A stretch of DNA of 64,000 nucleotides, taken from assembly GCA_944363645.1 (NCBI GenBank), contig CALVUR010000001.1, forward strand, positions 248,001 to 312,000, written 5' to 3'. A program made the translations under genes and the position numbers. This stretch comes from an uncultured Clostridia bacterium (GTDB taxonomy: Bacteria > Bacillota > Clostridia > Christensenellales > Borkfalkiaceae). Shown in pieces: positions 1 through 7,655 of this stretch; the stretch's first letter is position 1; the number at the start of each line of letters is the position of its first letter. The notes beneath the pieces were generated by a model that was not told the origin of the DNA, did not search any database, and worked only from the letters and a program-made list of their open reading frames with translations.

Positions 1-50
1 CTTTTTGAAAGTTCCGCCTAATTTTACCCTTTTAAAAATATCAAAATCTA
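1..50. other. Left edge, noncoding
   Basis: Fifty bases past the stop codon of the 2Fe-2S gene; AT-rich, with no recognisable feature. The operon may continue to the left. Confidence 0.4.
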
Positions 51-293
51 TTATTTTAATTTTGCCAAAACTTCGGTGTTGAAGAAGTCTTCACATGAAT
101 CTGGTGTTACTGAAAATAATACGTCATCGATTGTAACGCATACACCCTTTTGGCAATTTGACATACAGAATGTGCCAGATAATTCTACCTTATCGTTAAG
201 GTCGTTTGCTTCGATTAAACTTTGAAGTTGTTCTACAACTTGTCTTGAACCTTTAATGTGGCATGAACTACCAATACATACTACTATTTTCAT
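51..293 (-). CDS. Thioredoxin-like [2Fe-2S] ferredoxin-domain protein
   Basis: An 80-residue protein with the cysteine pattern of the thioredoxin-like 2Fe-2S family (NuoE/HymA C-terminal type): C6-x4-C11 near the N-terminus and C43-x3-C47 in the second half, with one further cysteine at C52. The four spaced cysteines should ligate one 2Fe-2S cluster, giving a small cytoplasmic electron carrier. It begins 18 bp after the kinase-like gene with an AAAGGGAG ribosome binding site, so it belongs to the adhE operon. In Clostridia such small proteins often sit beside iron hydrogenase genes; the gene downstream lies beyond the window edge, so this is only a suggestion. The reading as a 2Fe-2S protein is fairly secure; the redox partner is unknown. 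Confidence 0.8.
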   Translation of the reverse strand: MKIVVCIGSSCHIKGSRQVVEQLQSLIEANDLNDKVELSGTFCMSNCQKGVCVTIDDVLFSVTPDSCEDFFNTEVLAKLK

Positions 294-311
294 TTATATA
301 TCTCCCTTTAA

Positions 312-1061
312 TTATTCAAAATCTACTACTTGTGCCCATGATAAAAGGAATTCCCTTTCCTTTAAATTACCGCTTGCGGAGTGTGCAGCAGCAACGATTG
401 GCATCCATTTTTGAACGTATTGTTTTTGGGTGTTACTCTTTTCGCAGAATAATTCCAAATATTTTTTAGCACCGTCAAAGTCGCCTTGCAAGTTGAAAAG
501 TAAGTAAGTCATTGCGGCATCTGCTGATGCGTTGCCTTGTGTTGCGTGCGCCCAGTCCAAAATGTAGGCTGTGCCGTCTTCGCTTATTACGATGTTAGAT
601 GGGTTAAAGTCGCCATGACAAAGTTTGTTGTGCTTTGGCATAGATTCAAGCCTTGTATATAAGTCATAACGTGTGTTTGCATCGAGTTCGGCTTGTTCGA
701 TTTTGCGTTTCATTTTATCCTTTAATTTGTTGAGTAAAGGATTGGTTTTTGAATGCATTTGAAGTTGAAGGTCAACAAAAAAGTTTAAGTATTCATCCTT
801 TTTGTCGGGGTTTTCTTCCATCAATCTTTGTAAGGTTTTACCCTTAATGTATTGTGAAACGATTGCCCATTTGCCGTCGATTGTCAAAACTTCGACAATC
901 TTTGGAATTTGAAGCCCTGTTTCTTCAACACGTGCTTGGTTTAATGCTTCGTTTAAAACGTCTGCTTTAGAGTATTCTTTATTGAATACCTTTACGCAAA
1001 GGTCGCCATCACGATAAACGGTTTTGGTGTTTCTAACCGCTATAACTCTTTCAAGATTCAT
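312..1061 (-). CDS. Aminoglycoside phosphotransferase/choline kinase-fold protein
   Basis: A 249-residue protein of the APH/choline-kinase superfamily. The catalytic loop HGDFNPSN (H, D and N in the Brenner arrangement) is followed about 17 residues later by ILDW, whose aspartate would bind magnesium. The N-lobe has a VCVKVF strand with a candidate ATP-binding lysine. The length fits small-molecule kinases of this fold. It lies between adhE and the 2Fe-2S gene, starts 11 bp after adhE with a strong AAGGAGGGG ribosome binding site, and is clearly co-transcribed with them. The substrate cannot be read from the sequence. An antibiotic-resistance role is unlikely given the operon; a metabolite or sugar kinase role is an inference. 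Confidence 0.75.
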   Translation of the reverse strand: MNLERVIAVRNTKTVYRDGDLCVKVFNKEYSKADVLNEALNQARVEETGLQIPKIVEVLTIDGKWAIVSQYIKGKTLQRLMEENPDKKDEYLNFFVDLQLQMHSKTNPLLNKLKDKMKRKIEQAELDANTRYDLYTRLESMPKHNKLCHGDFNPSNIVISEDGTAYILDWAHATQGNASADAAMTYLLFNLQGDFDGAKKYLELFCEKSNTQKQYVQKWMPIVAAAHSASGNLKEREFLLSWAQVVDFE

Positions 1062-1072
1062 AATTCCCCTCC

Positions 1073-3781
1073 TTATATCTTCTTGCTTTTTGCTTTTACG
1101 TAAGTGATTTTGGTGCTTTCAGCATCCTTACTTTCAACTTCGCTGTGTTGGTTTGGCATTTTAGTTTCAACATATTCTAAACCATAGTAAGCGTTCAAGT
1201 ACATTTGCTTGATTTCTGAAAGTAATGGATAGCGTGGGTTTGCGCCTGTGCATTGGTCGTCGAATGCTTGGTCAACCATTTCGTCCAATGTATCCAAAAA
1301 TACCTTTTCGTCTACATTGTAATCTTTAATGGTTTCTTTAATGCCAACTTGTTTTTTAAGATCGTTTACAGCCTTGATTAAGCCTTCAACCTTTTCAGCA
1401 TCCGTTTCGCCCCTAATGCCTAAATAATCTGCGATTTCAGCATAACGTGCCATTGCGTGTGGGTGGTCATATTGTGGGAATGTACCCATTTTAACAGGTG
1501 TTTCGCATGAGTTGAAGCGGATAACTTGTTCAATCATGAGTGCGTTTGCAATACCGTGTGGTAAGTGGTGGAATGCACCGAGTTTGTGTGCCATTGAGTG
1601 GCATACGCCAAGGAATGCGTTTGCAAATGCCATACCTGCCATTGTTGCTGCGTTTGCCATTTTTTCACGAGCGATTACGTCGTTTTGACCGTCGTTATAT
1701 GCACGTGGTAAATAGGTAAAGATCATCTTTAATGCACGAAGTGCCAAGCCGTCGGTATAATCGGTTGCCATAACTGAAGCGTAAGCTTCTAAAGCGTGGG
1801 TTACGGCGTCAATACCAGAAGCAGCGGTTAAGCCCCTTGGTGCGCTCATGTGATAATCGGTATCGATAATTGCCATGTTTGGCAATAATTCGTAGTCGGC
1901 AAGTGGGTACTTAACGCCACTACGTTCATCTGTGATTACGGCAAATGGTGTAACTTCTGAACCGGTACCAGCGGAAGTTGGGATAGCGATAAAGTAAGCC
2001 TTTTCGCCCATCTTGGGGAATGTGTAAATACGTTTTCTAATATCGCAGAAACGCATTGCCATATCCATAAAGTCAACTTCCGGGTGTTCGTACATTACCC
2101 ACATAATTTTACCAGCGTCCATTGCAGAACCGCCACCTAAAGCGATTACGCAGTCGGGCGCAAATGCCGTCATTTGTTTTGCACCTTCTTTTGCACAAGC
2201 AAGTGTTGGGTCTGGTGCAACGTCAAAGAATGTTTCGTGTTGGATACCCATTTCGTCTAACTTGTCGGTAATGGGTTTTGTGTAACCATTTTTATATAAG
2301 AAACTGTCTGTTACGATAAAGCAACGTTTTTTACCCATTACGGTCTTTAATTCGTCAAGTGCAACGGGTAAGCAACCTTTTTTGATGTATACCTTTTGAG
2401 GTGCCCTGAACCACAACATATTCTCTCTCCTTTCTGCGACTGTTTTGATGTTGATAAGGTGTTTTACGCCAACGTTTTCACTAACTGAGTTACCGCCCCA
2501 TGAACCGCAACCTAAAGTGAGTGATGGTTTTAACTTGAAGTTGTATAAATCACCAATACCGCCTTGAGAAGATGGTGTGTTTACAAGCACACGGCATGTT
2601 TTCATTGCGTTTTCAAACTTGTGAAGTTTTTCTTGCGCTGTTGCTACGTTTAAGTAAACTGAAGATGTGTGACCATAGCCACCGTCTGCAATCAATCTTT
2701 CTGCCTTGTTTACTGCGTCGTCAAAGTCCTTTGCACGATACATTGCAAGTACAGGTGAAAGTTTTTCGTGTGCGAATTCTTCACTTAATTCAACAGATTC
2801 AACTTCACCGATAAGCACCTTTGTACCAACGGGAACTTTTACGCCAGCAAGTTCTGCAATTTTAGCGGCTTTTTGACCAACGATTTTTGCGTTTAATGAG
2901 CCGTTGATTAAAATTGTCTTACGAACTTTTTCTGTTTCCTTTTTATTTAAGAAGTAACAACCCCTTGACATGAACTCACTTTTTACGCCGTCGTAAATCT
3001 TGTCTAAAACGATTACTGATTGTTCTGATGCGCAAATCATACCGTTATCAAATGTCTTTGAGTGGATGATTGAGTTTACTGCCAAAACGATGTCAGCACT
3101 GTCATCAATGATTGCTGGGGTGTTGCCTGCGCCTACGCCGAGTGCTGGCTTACCGCTTGAGTATGCGGCTTTAACCATGCCCGGACCACCTGTTGCCAAA
3201 ATGATGTCGGCTTCTTTCATAAGTGTGTTTGTTAAGTCCAAACTTGGAACATCAATCCAACCGATAATGCCTTCTGGTGCGCCAGCCTTAACTGCTGCTT
3301 CAAGCACGATTTTTGCCGCTTCGATTGTGGACTTTTTAGCACGTGGGTGTGGGCTTATGATAATACCGTTTCTTGTCTTTAAACAAATAAGTGTTTTGAA
3401 AATTGCAGTAGACGTTGGGTTGGTGGTTGGAATAACTGCGCCAACTACGCCGATAGGTTCTGCAATCTTTTTGATACCATATGACTTATCCTCTTCTAAT
3501 ACGCCACATGTTTTAGTGTTCCTATAAGCATTGTAAATGTATTCTGATGCGTAGTGGTTTTTGATAACCTTGTCTTCTACTACGCCCATACCGGTTTCCT
3601 CAACGGCGAGTTTAGCAAGTGGGATCCTTGCCTTGTTTGCTGCCATTGCTGCTTCAAAAAAGATTTTGTCAACTTGTTCTTGTGAGTAAGTTGCAAAGAC
3701 CTTTTGAGCTTCTCTTACGCTTGACAATAACTTTTCAAATTGTTCGACAGAGTCAACTATTTCATAAGTCTTGTTTGCCAT
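1073..3781 (-). CDS. adhE: Bifunctional acetaldehyde-CoA/alcohol dehydrogenase AdhE
   Basis: A 902-residue AdhE of normal full length, converting acetyl-CoA to acetaldehyde and then ethanol while oxidising two NADH. Residues 1 to about 440 form the aldehyde dehydrogenase half, with catalytic C250 in NGMICASEQ and a GAGNTPA cofactor segment near 217. Residues from about 455 form the iron alcohol dehydrogenase half, with GGGSAMDAGK at 548-558, GTGSEVTPF near 605-613, and iron ligands predicted at D658, H662, H728 and H742 (the spacing matches the FucO family). The ribosome binding site is AGGAG. AdhE forms spirosome filaments in the cytoplasm in other species. The rex repressor gene lies directly upstream, which fits control by NADH/NAD ratio, although I see no convincing Rex operator in the 235-bp gap. 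Confidence 0.97.
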   Translation of the reverse strand: MANKTYEIVDSVEQFEKLLSSVREAQKVFATYSQEQVDKIFFEAAMAANKARIPLAKLAVEETGMGVVEDKVIKNHYASEYIYNAYRNTKTCGVLEEDKSYGIKKIAEPIGVVGAVIPTTNPTSTAIFKTLICLKTRNGIIISPHPRAKKSTIEAAKIVLEAAVKAGAPEGIIGWIDVPSLDLTNTLMKEADIILATGGPGMVKAAYSSGKPALGVGAGNTPAIIDDSADIVLAVNSIIHSKTFDNGMICASEQSVIVLDKIYDGVKSEFMSRGCYFLNKKETEKVRKTILINGSLNAKIVGQKAAKIAELAGVKVPVGTKVLIGEVESVELSEEFAHEKLSPVLAMYRAKDFDDAVNKAERLIADGGYGHTSSVYLNVATAQEKLHKFENAMKTCRVLVNTPSSQGGIGDLYNFKLKPSLTLGCGSWGGNSVSENVGVKHLINIKTVAERRENMLWFRAPQKVYIKKGCLPVALDELKTVMGKKRCFIVTDSFLYKNGYTKPITDKLDEMGIQHETFFDVAPDPTLACAKEGAKQMTAFAPDCVIALGGGSAMDAGKIMWVMYEHPEVDFMDMAMRFCDIRKRIYTFPKMGEKAYFIAIPTSAGTGSEVTPFAVITDERSGVKYPLADYELLPNMAIIDTDYHMSAPRGLTAASGIDAVTHALEAYASVMATDYTDGLALRALKMIFTYLPRAYNDGQNDVIAREKMANAATMAGMAFANAFLGVCHSMAHKLGAFHHLPHGIANALMIEQVIRFNSCETPVKMGTFPQYDHPHAMARYAEIADYLGIRGETDAEKVEGLIKAVNDLKKQVGIKETIKDYNVDEKVFLDTLDEMVDQAFDDQCTGANPRYPLLSEIKQMYLNAYYGLEYVETKMPNQHSEVESKDAESTKITYVKAKSKKI

Positions 3782-3883
3782 TACATATATCTCCTAAAAA
3801 AATATTATTTCTATTTTGAACGCTTTTAGCGTTTTTTAACTGTTTTAACCTGTTTATTATTGATTTTTTAATAGATTTTTTGC

Positions 3884-3920
3884 AAAAAGTCCGCCTATAA
3901 GCCCGTTATCGCCACTTTTT
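3884..3920 (+). repeat. Intergenic hairpin repeat, copy 1
   Basis: One of at least eleven intergenic copies of a roughly 37-bp element. It has outer arms AAAAAGT and ACTTTTT around the core CTATAAGCCCGTTATCG. This copy carries CCGCC on the left where most have GGGGC, a subtype shared with the copies at 40671 and 50593. It lies in the adhE leader region, about 100 bp upstream of the adhE start. Confidence 0.8.
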
Positions 3921-3982
3921 ATCATATTAAATCAATCAATTTTTGTGATTATTCTAATTGATTAAAAACTTCAAATATTTTG

Positions 3983-4016
3983 AAAAAGTGGGGCTATAAG
4001 CCCGTTATCGCAAAAA
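3983..4016 (+). repeat. Intergenic hairpin repeat, copy 2
   Basis: Left arm AAAAAGTGG and the full core are present, with inner stem GGGCT-ATA-AGCCC. The right arm is cut short because the rex stop codon begins at 4017, so the element abuts the gene end. On the minus strand it directly follows rex and could act as its transcript end or as a processing hairpin. Confidence 0.75.
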
Positions 4017-4628
4017 TTAGTCTTGTGCAAGTTTTGTTAAGTGTGCAAGTGAAAGTGCCAAATCTTCACGCTTGTAACTTACGGTTTTTGGCACGACTAA
4101 GTCGACCGGTGCGAAAGACCAAATGGCGGTAATATTATTTTTTACCATCATATCGGCGATTTGTTGAGCAGATTCTTGTGGGACGGCAATGATGCCAACC
4201 TTAATATCGTTTCGATAACAGAAAAGTTCAAACTCGCTAATATCAAAGATATTTTTGTCTTGATTTTCTTTAATAACCTGTGGGTTATTGTCGAAAAGTG
4301 CGACGATATCGATGCCGTAAACTTTAAAGCCCGAATAACCATAAAGGGCTTGACCGAGTTTACCAGCACCAACAATGACGGCTGGGCAGTCGGTTTTGAT
4401 ATTTACATAACTTTCTAAACAACCGATAAGTTCGGTAAGTTTATACCCTATTTTAGGTTTACCCCTACCGCAAACTTGATTTAAATCCTTTCTCACTTGT
4501 ACTTCGCCAAGGTTAAGGGCTTTTGCAATGAAGGTTGCTGAAACATAATCTTTATCGTCAAGCGACCTTAAAAAATTTAAATACTGCGGAATTCTTCCAA
4601 GCGTTGCTTTTGAAATTGGCGTACACAT
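4017..4628 (-). CDS. rex: Redox-sensing transcriptional repressor Rex
   Basis: A Rex-family repressor of 203 residues from the start chosen here. It has an N-terminal winged helix (SATFIAKALNLGEVQVRKDL, typical of Rex) and a Rossmann NAD(H) domain with VIVGAGKLGQAL. Rex binds operators when NADH is low and releases them when NADH rises, de-repressing fermentation genes. An upstream ATG at 4670 would add 14 hydrophobic residues; I chose 4628 because AAGGGGGTGAGG lies just before it and the protein then begins MCTPISKATLGRIPQYL, the normal family N-terminus. The downstream neighbour is adhE, the classic Rex target. A good promoter sits at 4657-4685. Confidence 0.93.
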   Translation of the reverse strand: MCTPISKATLGRIPQYLNFLRSLDDKDYVSATFIAKALNLGEVQVRKDLNQVCGRGKPKIGYKLTELIGCLESYVNIKTDCPAVIVGAGKLGQALYGYSGFKVYGIDIVALFDNNPQVIKENQDKNIFDISEFELFCYRNDIKVGIIAVPQESAQQIADMMVKNNITAIWSFAPVDLVVPKTVSYKREDLALSLAHLTKLAQD

Positions 4629-4656
4629 AGCCCTCACCCCCTTATAGTTTAAATAA

Positions 4657-4685
4657 ATTATAACAAACAAATTTAAGTTTGTAAA
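4657..4685 (-). promoter_or_regulatory. rex promoter with overlapping inverted repeat
   Basis: On the minus strand, TTTACA (4680-4685) and TATAAT (4657-4662) are separated by 17 bp. Inside the spacer, ACAAAC (4663-4668) and GTTTGT (4677-4682) form an inverted repeat with an 8-bp gap that overlaps the -35 box, a plausible autoregulatory operator. It only loosely resembles the known Rex site TTGTTAAnnnnTTAACAA. Confidence 0.7.
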
Positions 4686-4701
4686 CTATTTTAACGGCAT
4701 T

Positions 4702-4720
4702 TCGATAATATATTTATCGA
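4702..4720. promoter_or_regulatory. Perfect inverted repeat upstream of rex promoter
   Basis: TCGATAA (4702-4708) and TTATCGA (4714-4720) are perfect 7-bp arms around a 5-bp centre, 17 bp upstream of the rex -35 box. A related ATCGATAT motif recurs near 4840. It may be a binding site for a regulator acting on the rex-phosphatase divergent region. Confidence 0.45.
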
Positions 4721-4947
4721 TATAATTATTACTTATTTAAAATCGCTGATTTTATGCGGAATTTTGCCTAAAAAAATATTATTATTCGCCCATTTTTTAT
4801 GTTTAAAATTTTGGTATTATTCACAAATTGTATTTAATCGATATATAATTATTGATTTTCGTAAAAAAATTTTTTTATCAAATTTTTTATGTCAAATTGC
4901 TTTTTTTGTTTATATAATAATTAAAATCAATTTATTAGTTAATTTTA

Positions 4948-4976
4948 TTGATTTTTTCTTTACTTTTTGATATAAT
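4948..4976 (+). promoter_or_regulatory. Promoter of the tyrosine phosphatase gene
   Basis: TTGATT (4948-4953) and TATAAT (4971-4976) lie 17 bp apart, about 40 bp upstream of the 5018 start codon, which is preceded by GAGGAGAG. The rest of the 346-bp divergent gap with rex is very AT-rich. Confidence 0.7.
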
Positions 4977-5017
4977 ATTATGGTGACTTTGCTTATAATC
5001 GTAACCTGAGGAGAGAT

Positions 5018-5887
5018 ATGAGGAAAAAACAACTTAATACCCCTGTTTCTCGAGTGGTTGATTCCATTGGCAAGGGTTATTATCAAATTTACAACTACAA
5101 AAAAGGTGGCTTGGCAAACGGCAGAGATTTGGGCGGGCTTAAAACCGTAGATAGTCGTATTGTAAAGCACGGTAAATTTATCCGCAGTGGCAAACTTTGC
5201 AAACTTAATAAAAGAGAAATTAAAAGCCTTTTGGATGCAAATGTTAAAACCATAATTGACTTAAGGGTTGAAAACGAAAAGCAGTCACAGCCTGACACCA
5301 TTATTAAAGGCATTAAGTATATAAGCATCCCTATTTTGTGCGCAACAACGACGGGTATCACCCGTGAAAAGAGCATGTATAGGGTTATTAAAGAAGAATC
5401 TGGACTACTTAAAAAAGTTTACAATACCGCTGACGATTACTTTATGAGTTTGTATGAATTTATTTTGTTTTCCCCCGAAACACAACGTCAGCTTAAAAAG
5501 TGTTTGGAAATTATCATGAACGAGCAAGGCTGTGTGCTTTGGCACTGTGCTGCCGGTAAAGATAGGGCTGGGCTTGTTGCAATGCTTGTTGAAGGTATGC
5601 TTGGCGTAACCGAGTTTGATATCATAAACGATTATTTACTTTCACAACAATCGCAAAAGTTTAAAAAGTTTATGCAAAAAGCAGCACTTTCAATCTTTAC
5701 CCTTTTCACCTTTGGCTTTAAACTTCGCAACATCTTGTTTGCAATGATTGATGCAAAAGTTGAATACATAACAAGTGCAATAAACGTAATAAATAAAAAG
5801 CATGGCTCGATTGAAAATTACTGCATTGAAGCACTTGGAATTTCTAAACAAAAAATTGAAGAGTTTAAAAAGAAAAATTTACAATAA
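5018..5887 (+). CDS. Tyrosine-protein phosphatase (Y_phosphatase3 / DSP3 type)
   Basis: A 289-residue phosphatase of the bacterial tyrosine/serine phosphatase group. The P-loop HCAAGKDRAG holds catalytic C177 and R183 in the C-x5-R pattern. An upstream ANGRDLGG (33-40) followed by FIRSGKL and TIIDLR is characteristic of the Y_phosphatase3 family, which removes phosphate from phosphotyrosine or phosphoinositides. No signal peptide is seen, so a cytoplasmic location is expected. It is the only plus-strand gene here, is monocistronic, has its own promoter, and ends at a good terminator whose stem overlaps the stop codon. Its substrate is unknown. The GAGGAGAG ribosome binding site fixes the start. 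Confidence 0.88.
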   Translation: MRKKQLNTPVSRVVDSIGKGYYQIYNYKKGGLANGRDLGGLKTVDSRIVKHGKFIRSGKLCKLNKREIKSLLDANVKTIIDLRVENEKQSQPDTIIKGIKYISIPILCATTTGITREKSMYRVIKEESGLLKKVYNTADDYFMSLYEFILFSPETQRQLKKCLEIIMNEQGCVLWHCAAGKDRAGLVAMLVEGMLGVTEFDIINDYLLSQQSQKFKKFMQKAALSIFTLFTFGFKLRNILFAMIDAKVEYITSAINVINKKHGSIENYCIEALGISKQKIEEFKKKNLQ

Positions 5888-5923
5888 AAAAGGTCTTTAC
5901 TTGTTTTTAGTAAAGACTTTTTT
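5886..5923 (+). terminator. Rho-independent terminator of the phosphatase gene
   Basis: Stem GTCTTTACT / AGTAAAGAC with a 7-nt loop, flanked by an A run and followed by TTTTTTATT. It begins at the stop codon of the phosphatase gene. Confidence 0.85.
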
Positions 5924-5965
5924 ATTACCTGTTCCCTTTTTATCTAAATCATCCTTAAAAAAGCA

Positions 5966-6002
5966 AAAAAGTGGCTGTATAAGCCCGTTATCGCCACTTT
6001 TT
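5966..6002 (+). repeat. Intergenic hairpin repeat, copy 3
   Basis: Complete copy with arms AAAAAGTGG and CCACTTTTT and the core variant TGTATAAGCCCGTTATCG. It lies in the convergent space between the phosphatase and the opp cluster, where it could end transcription from both sides. Confidence 0.8.
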
Positions 6003-6065
6003 GACCTGATTTATTATCAATATATAAACAATTTATATCGCCCTTAAAAAGCCTTAAAAAGGCTT

Positions 6066-6095
6066 AAAAAGTGGGGCTATAAGCCCATTATCGCC
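6066..6095 (+). repeat. Intergenic hairpin repeat, copy 4 (right arm lost)
   Basis: Left arm and GGGGCTATAAGCCC are intact, the core reads CATTATCG, and the right arm CCACTTTTT is missing. It lies 63 bp from copy 3, so this gap holds two elements. Confidence 0.7.
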
Positions 6096-6156
6096 TAAAA
6101 ACGGCTTAAAAGTAAAATTTACAATTAAACGACCGAACGCCATTAAACAAGGCGCA

Positions 6157-6190
6157 AAAAAACCGCTTGGAATGCCAAGCGGTTTTTTTT
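6157..6190 (-). terminator. Terminator of the opp operon
   Basis: Stem ACCGCTTGG / CCAAGCGGT with a 4-nt loop, with an A run on the left and eight T on the right, so it can work on both strands. On the minus strand it overlaps the stop codon of the 87-residue membrane protein and ends the opp operon. Confidence 0.88.
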
Positions 6191-6452
6191 AAGTTGCTAA
6201 TAAATAAAGAATACCGAAAAAAGCGCAAACCAAAGCCAAACAGATAAGCATGGGGATAAACATCATTTTCATTGCGGAAAAGAATGTGCCCATTTTATCG
6301 GAAAACCTTGAAGGTGCTTTTGGTGCTTTTTGCTTTTTATTTGGAATAATTGGCGAAAAGGCACCGTGTACTTCCGACATATCGCTTATTGTTGAGTTAT
6401 CGTCGTAATAAACAACTTTTTCTTTCTTTTTTTCTTTATTTTTCTTACTCAT
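6189..6452 (-). CDS. Small single-pass membrane protein at the end of the opp operon
   Basis: An 87-residue protein that I do not recognise. The first 55 or so residues are hydrophilic and very lysine-rich at the N-terminus; residues 60-86 form one strong transmembrane helix ending almost at the C-terminus, so it resembles a tail-anchored protein. Its start overlaps the oppF stop as TAATG, indicating translational coupling with the ATPase. No cysteine or catalytic motif is visible. An accessory or regulatory role for the importer is an inference from position only. Confidence 0.7.
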   Translation of the reverse strand: MSKKNKEKKKEKVVYYDDNSTISDMSEVHGAFSPIIPNKKQKAPKAPSRFSDKMGTFFSAMKMMFIPMLICLALVCAFFGILYLLAT

Positions 6453-7654
6453 TATTCACCTTCTTCACAAAAGTGGCAAGCAACAAAATGACCTTTAGAA
6501 TATTCTTTATATTCGGGGGCAATATGTTTACAGATTTCTTGCGCCTTTGGACAACGTGTGTGGAATTTACAGCCCTTTGGCATATTTGCAGGAGAAGGAA
6601 TATCGCCCGACAAAATTACCCTGTTTGACTTGTTTTCTGGATCTGGGTTTGGAACGGCAGAGAAAAGTGCGATTGTGTAAGGATGTTTAGGATTGTTGAA
6701 AATTTCGTCCTTTTCACCGAATTCTACCATAGAACCTAAATACATAACGCCGATTTTATCGGAAATGTATTTTACAACGGAAAGGTCGTGTGAGATGAAT
6801 AGATAAGTCAACTTTCTTTCCTTTTGAAGTTTCTTTAAAAGGTTGATGATTTGGGCTTGAATGGATACGTCAAGTGCGGAAACAGGTTCGTCGCAAACGA
6901 CAAGTTTGGGGTTTACTGAAAGTGCCCTTGCGATACAAATACGCTGACGTTGACCGCCAGAGAATTCGTGCGGGTATCTTTCATAATAATAATCACGCAA
7001 ACCGCAACTTTCCATAAGTTTTAAAACATAATCTTTAATTTGGTCTTCAGGAACGATTTTATGTACCCTTACAGGCTCGGCTAAAATACCGCCAACGGTG
7101 CTTCTTGGTGGAAGTGATGAGTACGGATCTTGGAAAACAATCTGTATTTCGGTACGAAGCGAACGCATTTGTTTTGAAGAGTACTTTGCAATATCTTGAC
7201 CACGGAAGAAAATTTGACCTGCGGTTGGTTGGTGAAGTTTTAAAATTGTTCTGCCCATGGTGGTTTTACCACAACCAGATTCACCAACGATACCCAAAGT
7301 TTCGCCTTCATGAAGGACAAAAGAAACGTCGTCAACCGCCTTTAAGGTTGAAAGCGGTTTACCGAGTAAGGTCTTTTTTAGTACGAAGTGCTTTTTTAAG
7401 TGCCTTACCTCTAAAATGGCATCGGGATCCGGTGGCAAAAGCATATCTTCTTGAGCCTTTTTATCCAACTCTGCCTGTTCTTTTTGGGCTTCTTCTTCGT
7501 CGTTGAAGTTAGAAAATTCGCTTTCAGTGGGGTTTTCAACTGCTTCTTCGTTAAGTTCAGCACAATTTTCAGCGGTAACTTCTTGTAAATTAGCCGTATT
7601 TTCGTTCAAGTTGTCTTTATTTAAAGTTTCTTGATTTAAGTTTTCTTGATTCAT
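6452..7654 (-). CDS. oppF: Oligopeptide ABC transporter ATP-binding protein OppF
   Basis: One of two ATPases powering peptide import. From the chosen start it is 400 residues. Walker A GESGCGKTT is at about 134-142, followed by the signature FSGGQRQR and Walker B LVVCDEPVSALD. The C-terminal oligopeptide-transporter extension carries several cysteines (CKFHTRCPKAQEIC and VACHFC), the pattern of the DppD/OppF iron-sulfur region. The N-terminal 75 residues are an unusual acidic, Asn/Glu-rich low-complexity tail. An ATG at 7690 lies inside oppD; 7654 is preferred because AAGGAAG precedes it and it lies 1 bp past the oppD stop. Confidence 0.93.
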   Translation of the reverse strand: MNQENLNQETLNKDNLNENTANLQEVTAENCAELNEEAVENPTESEFSNFNDEEEAQKEQAELDKKAQEDMLLPPDPDAILEVRHLKKHFVLKKTLLGKPLSTLKAVDDVSFVLHEGETLGIVGESGCGKTTMGRTILKLHQPTAGQIFFRGQDIAKYSSKQMRSLRTEIQIVFQDPYSSLPPRSTVGGILAEPVRVHKIVPEDQIKDYVLKLMESCGLRDYYYERYPHEFSGGQRQRICIARALSVNPKLVVCDEPVSALDVSIQAQIINLLKKLQKERKLTYLFISHDLSVVKYISDKIGVMYLGSMVEFGEKDEIFNNPKHPYTIALFSAVPNPDPENKSNRVILSGDIPSPANMPKGCKFHTRCPKAQEICKHIAPEYKEYSKGHFVACHFCEEGE

Positions 7655-7655
7655 C

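Noticed and set aside
312-1061. Antibiotic-resistance reading of the APH-fold gene
   Set aside because: It sits in a metabolic operon with adhE, has no mobile-element context, and the family includes many metabolite kinases.
2572-3527. Plus-strand open frames of 80 and 175 codons inside adhE
   Set aside because: They lie antisense in adhE, and their translations show no domain; they are explained by codon use of the opposite strand.
3818-3832. AACGC-TTTTA-GCGTT hairpin in the adhE leader as a riboswitch
   Set aside because: Only a 5-bp stem is present; no known riboswitch consensus could be recognised.
4629-4670. Upstream ATG of rex adding 14 residues
   Set aside because: The internal ATG at 4628 has the ribosome binding site and gives the usual Rex N-terminus.
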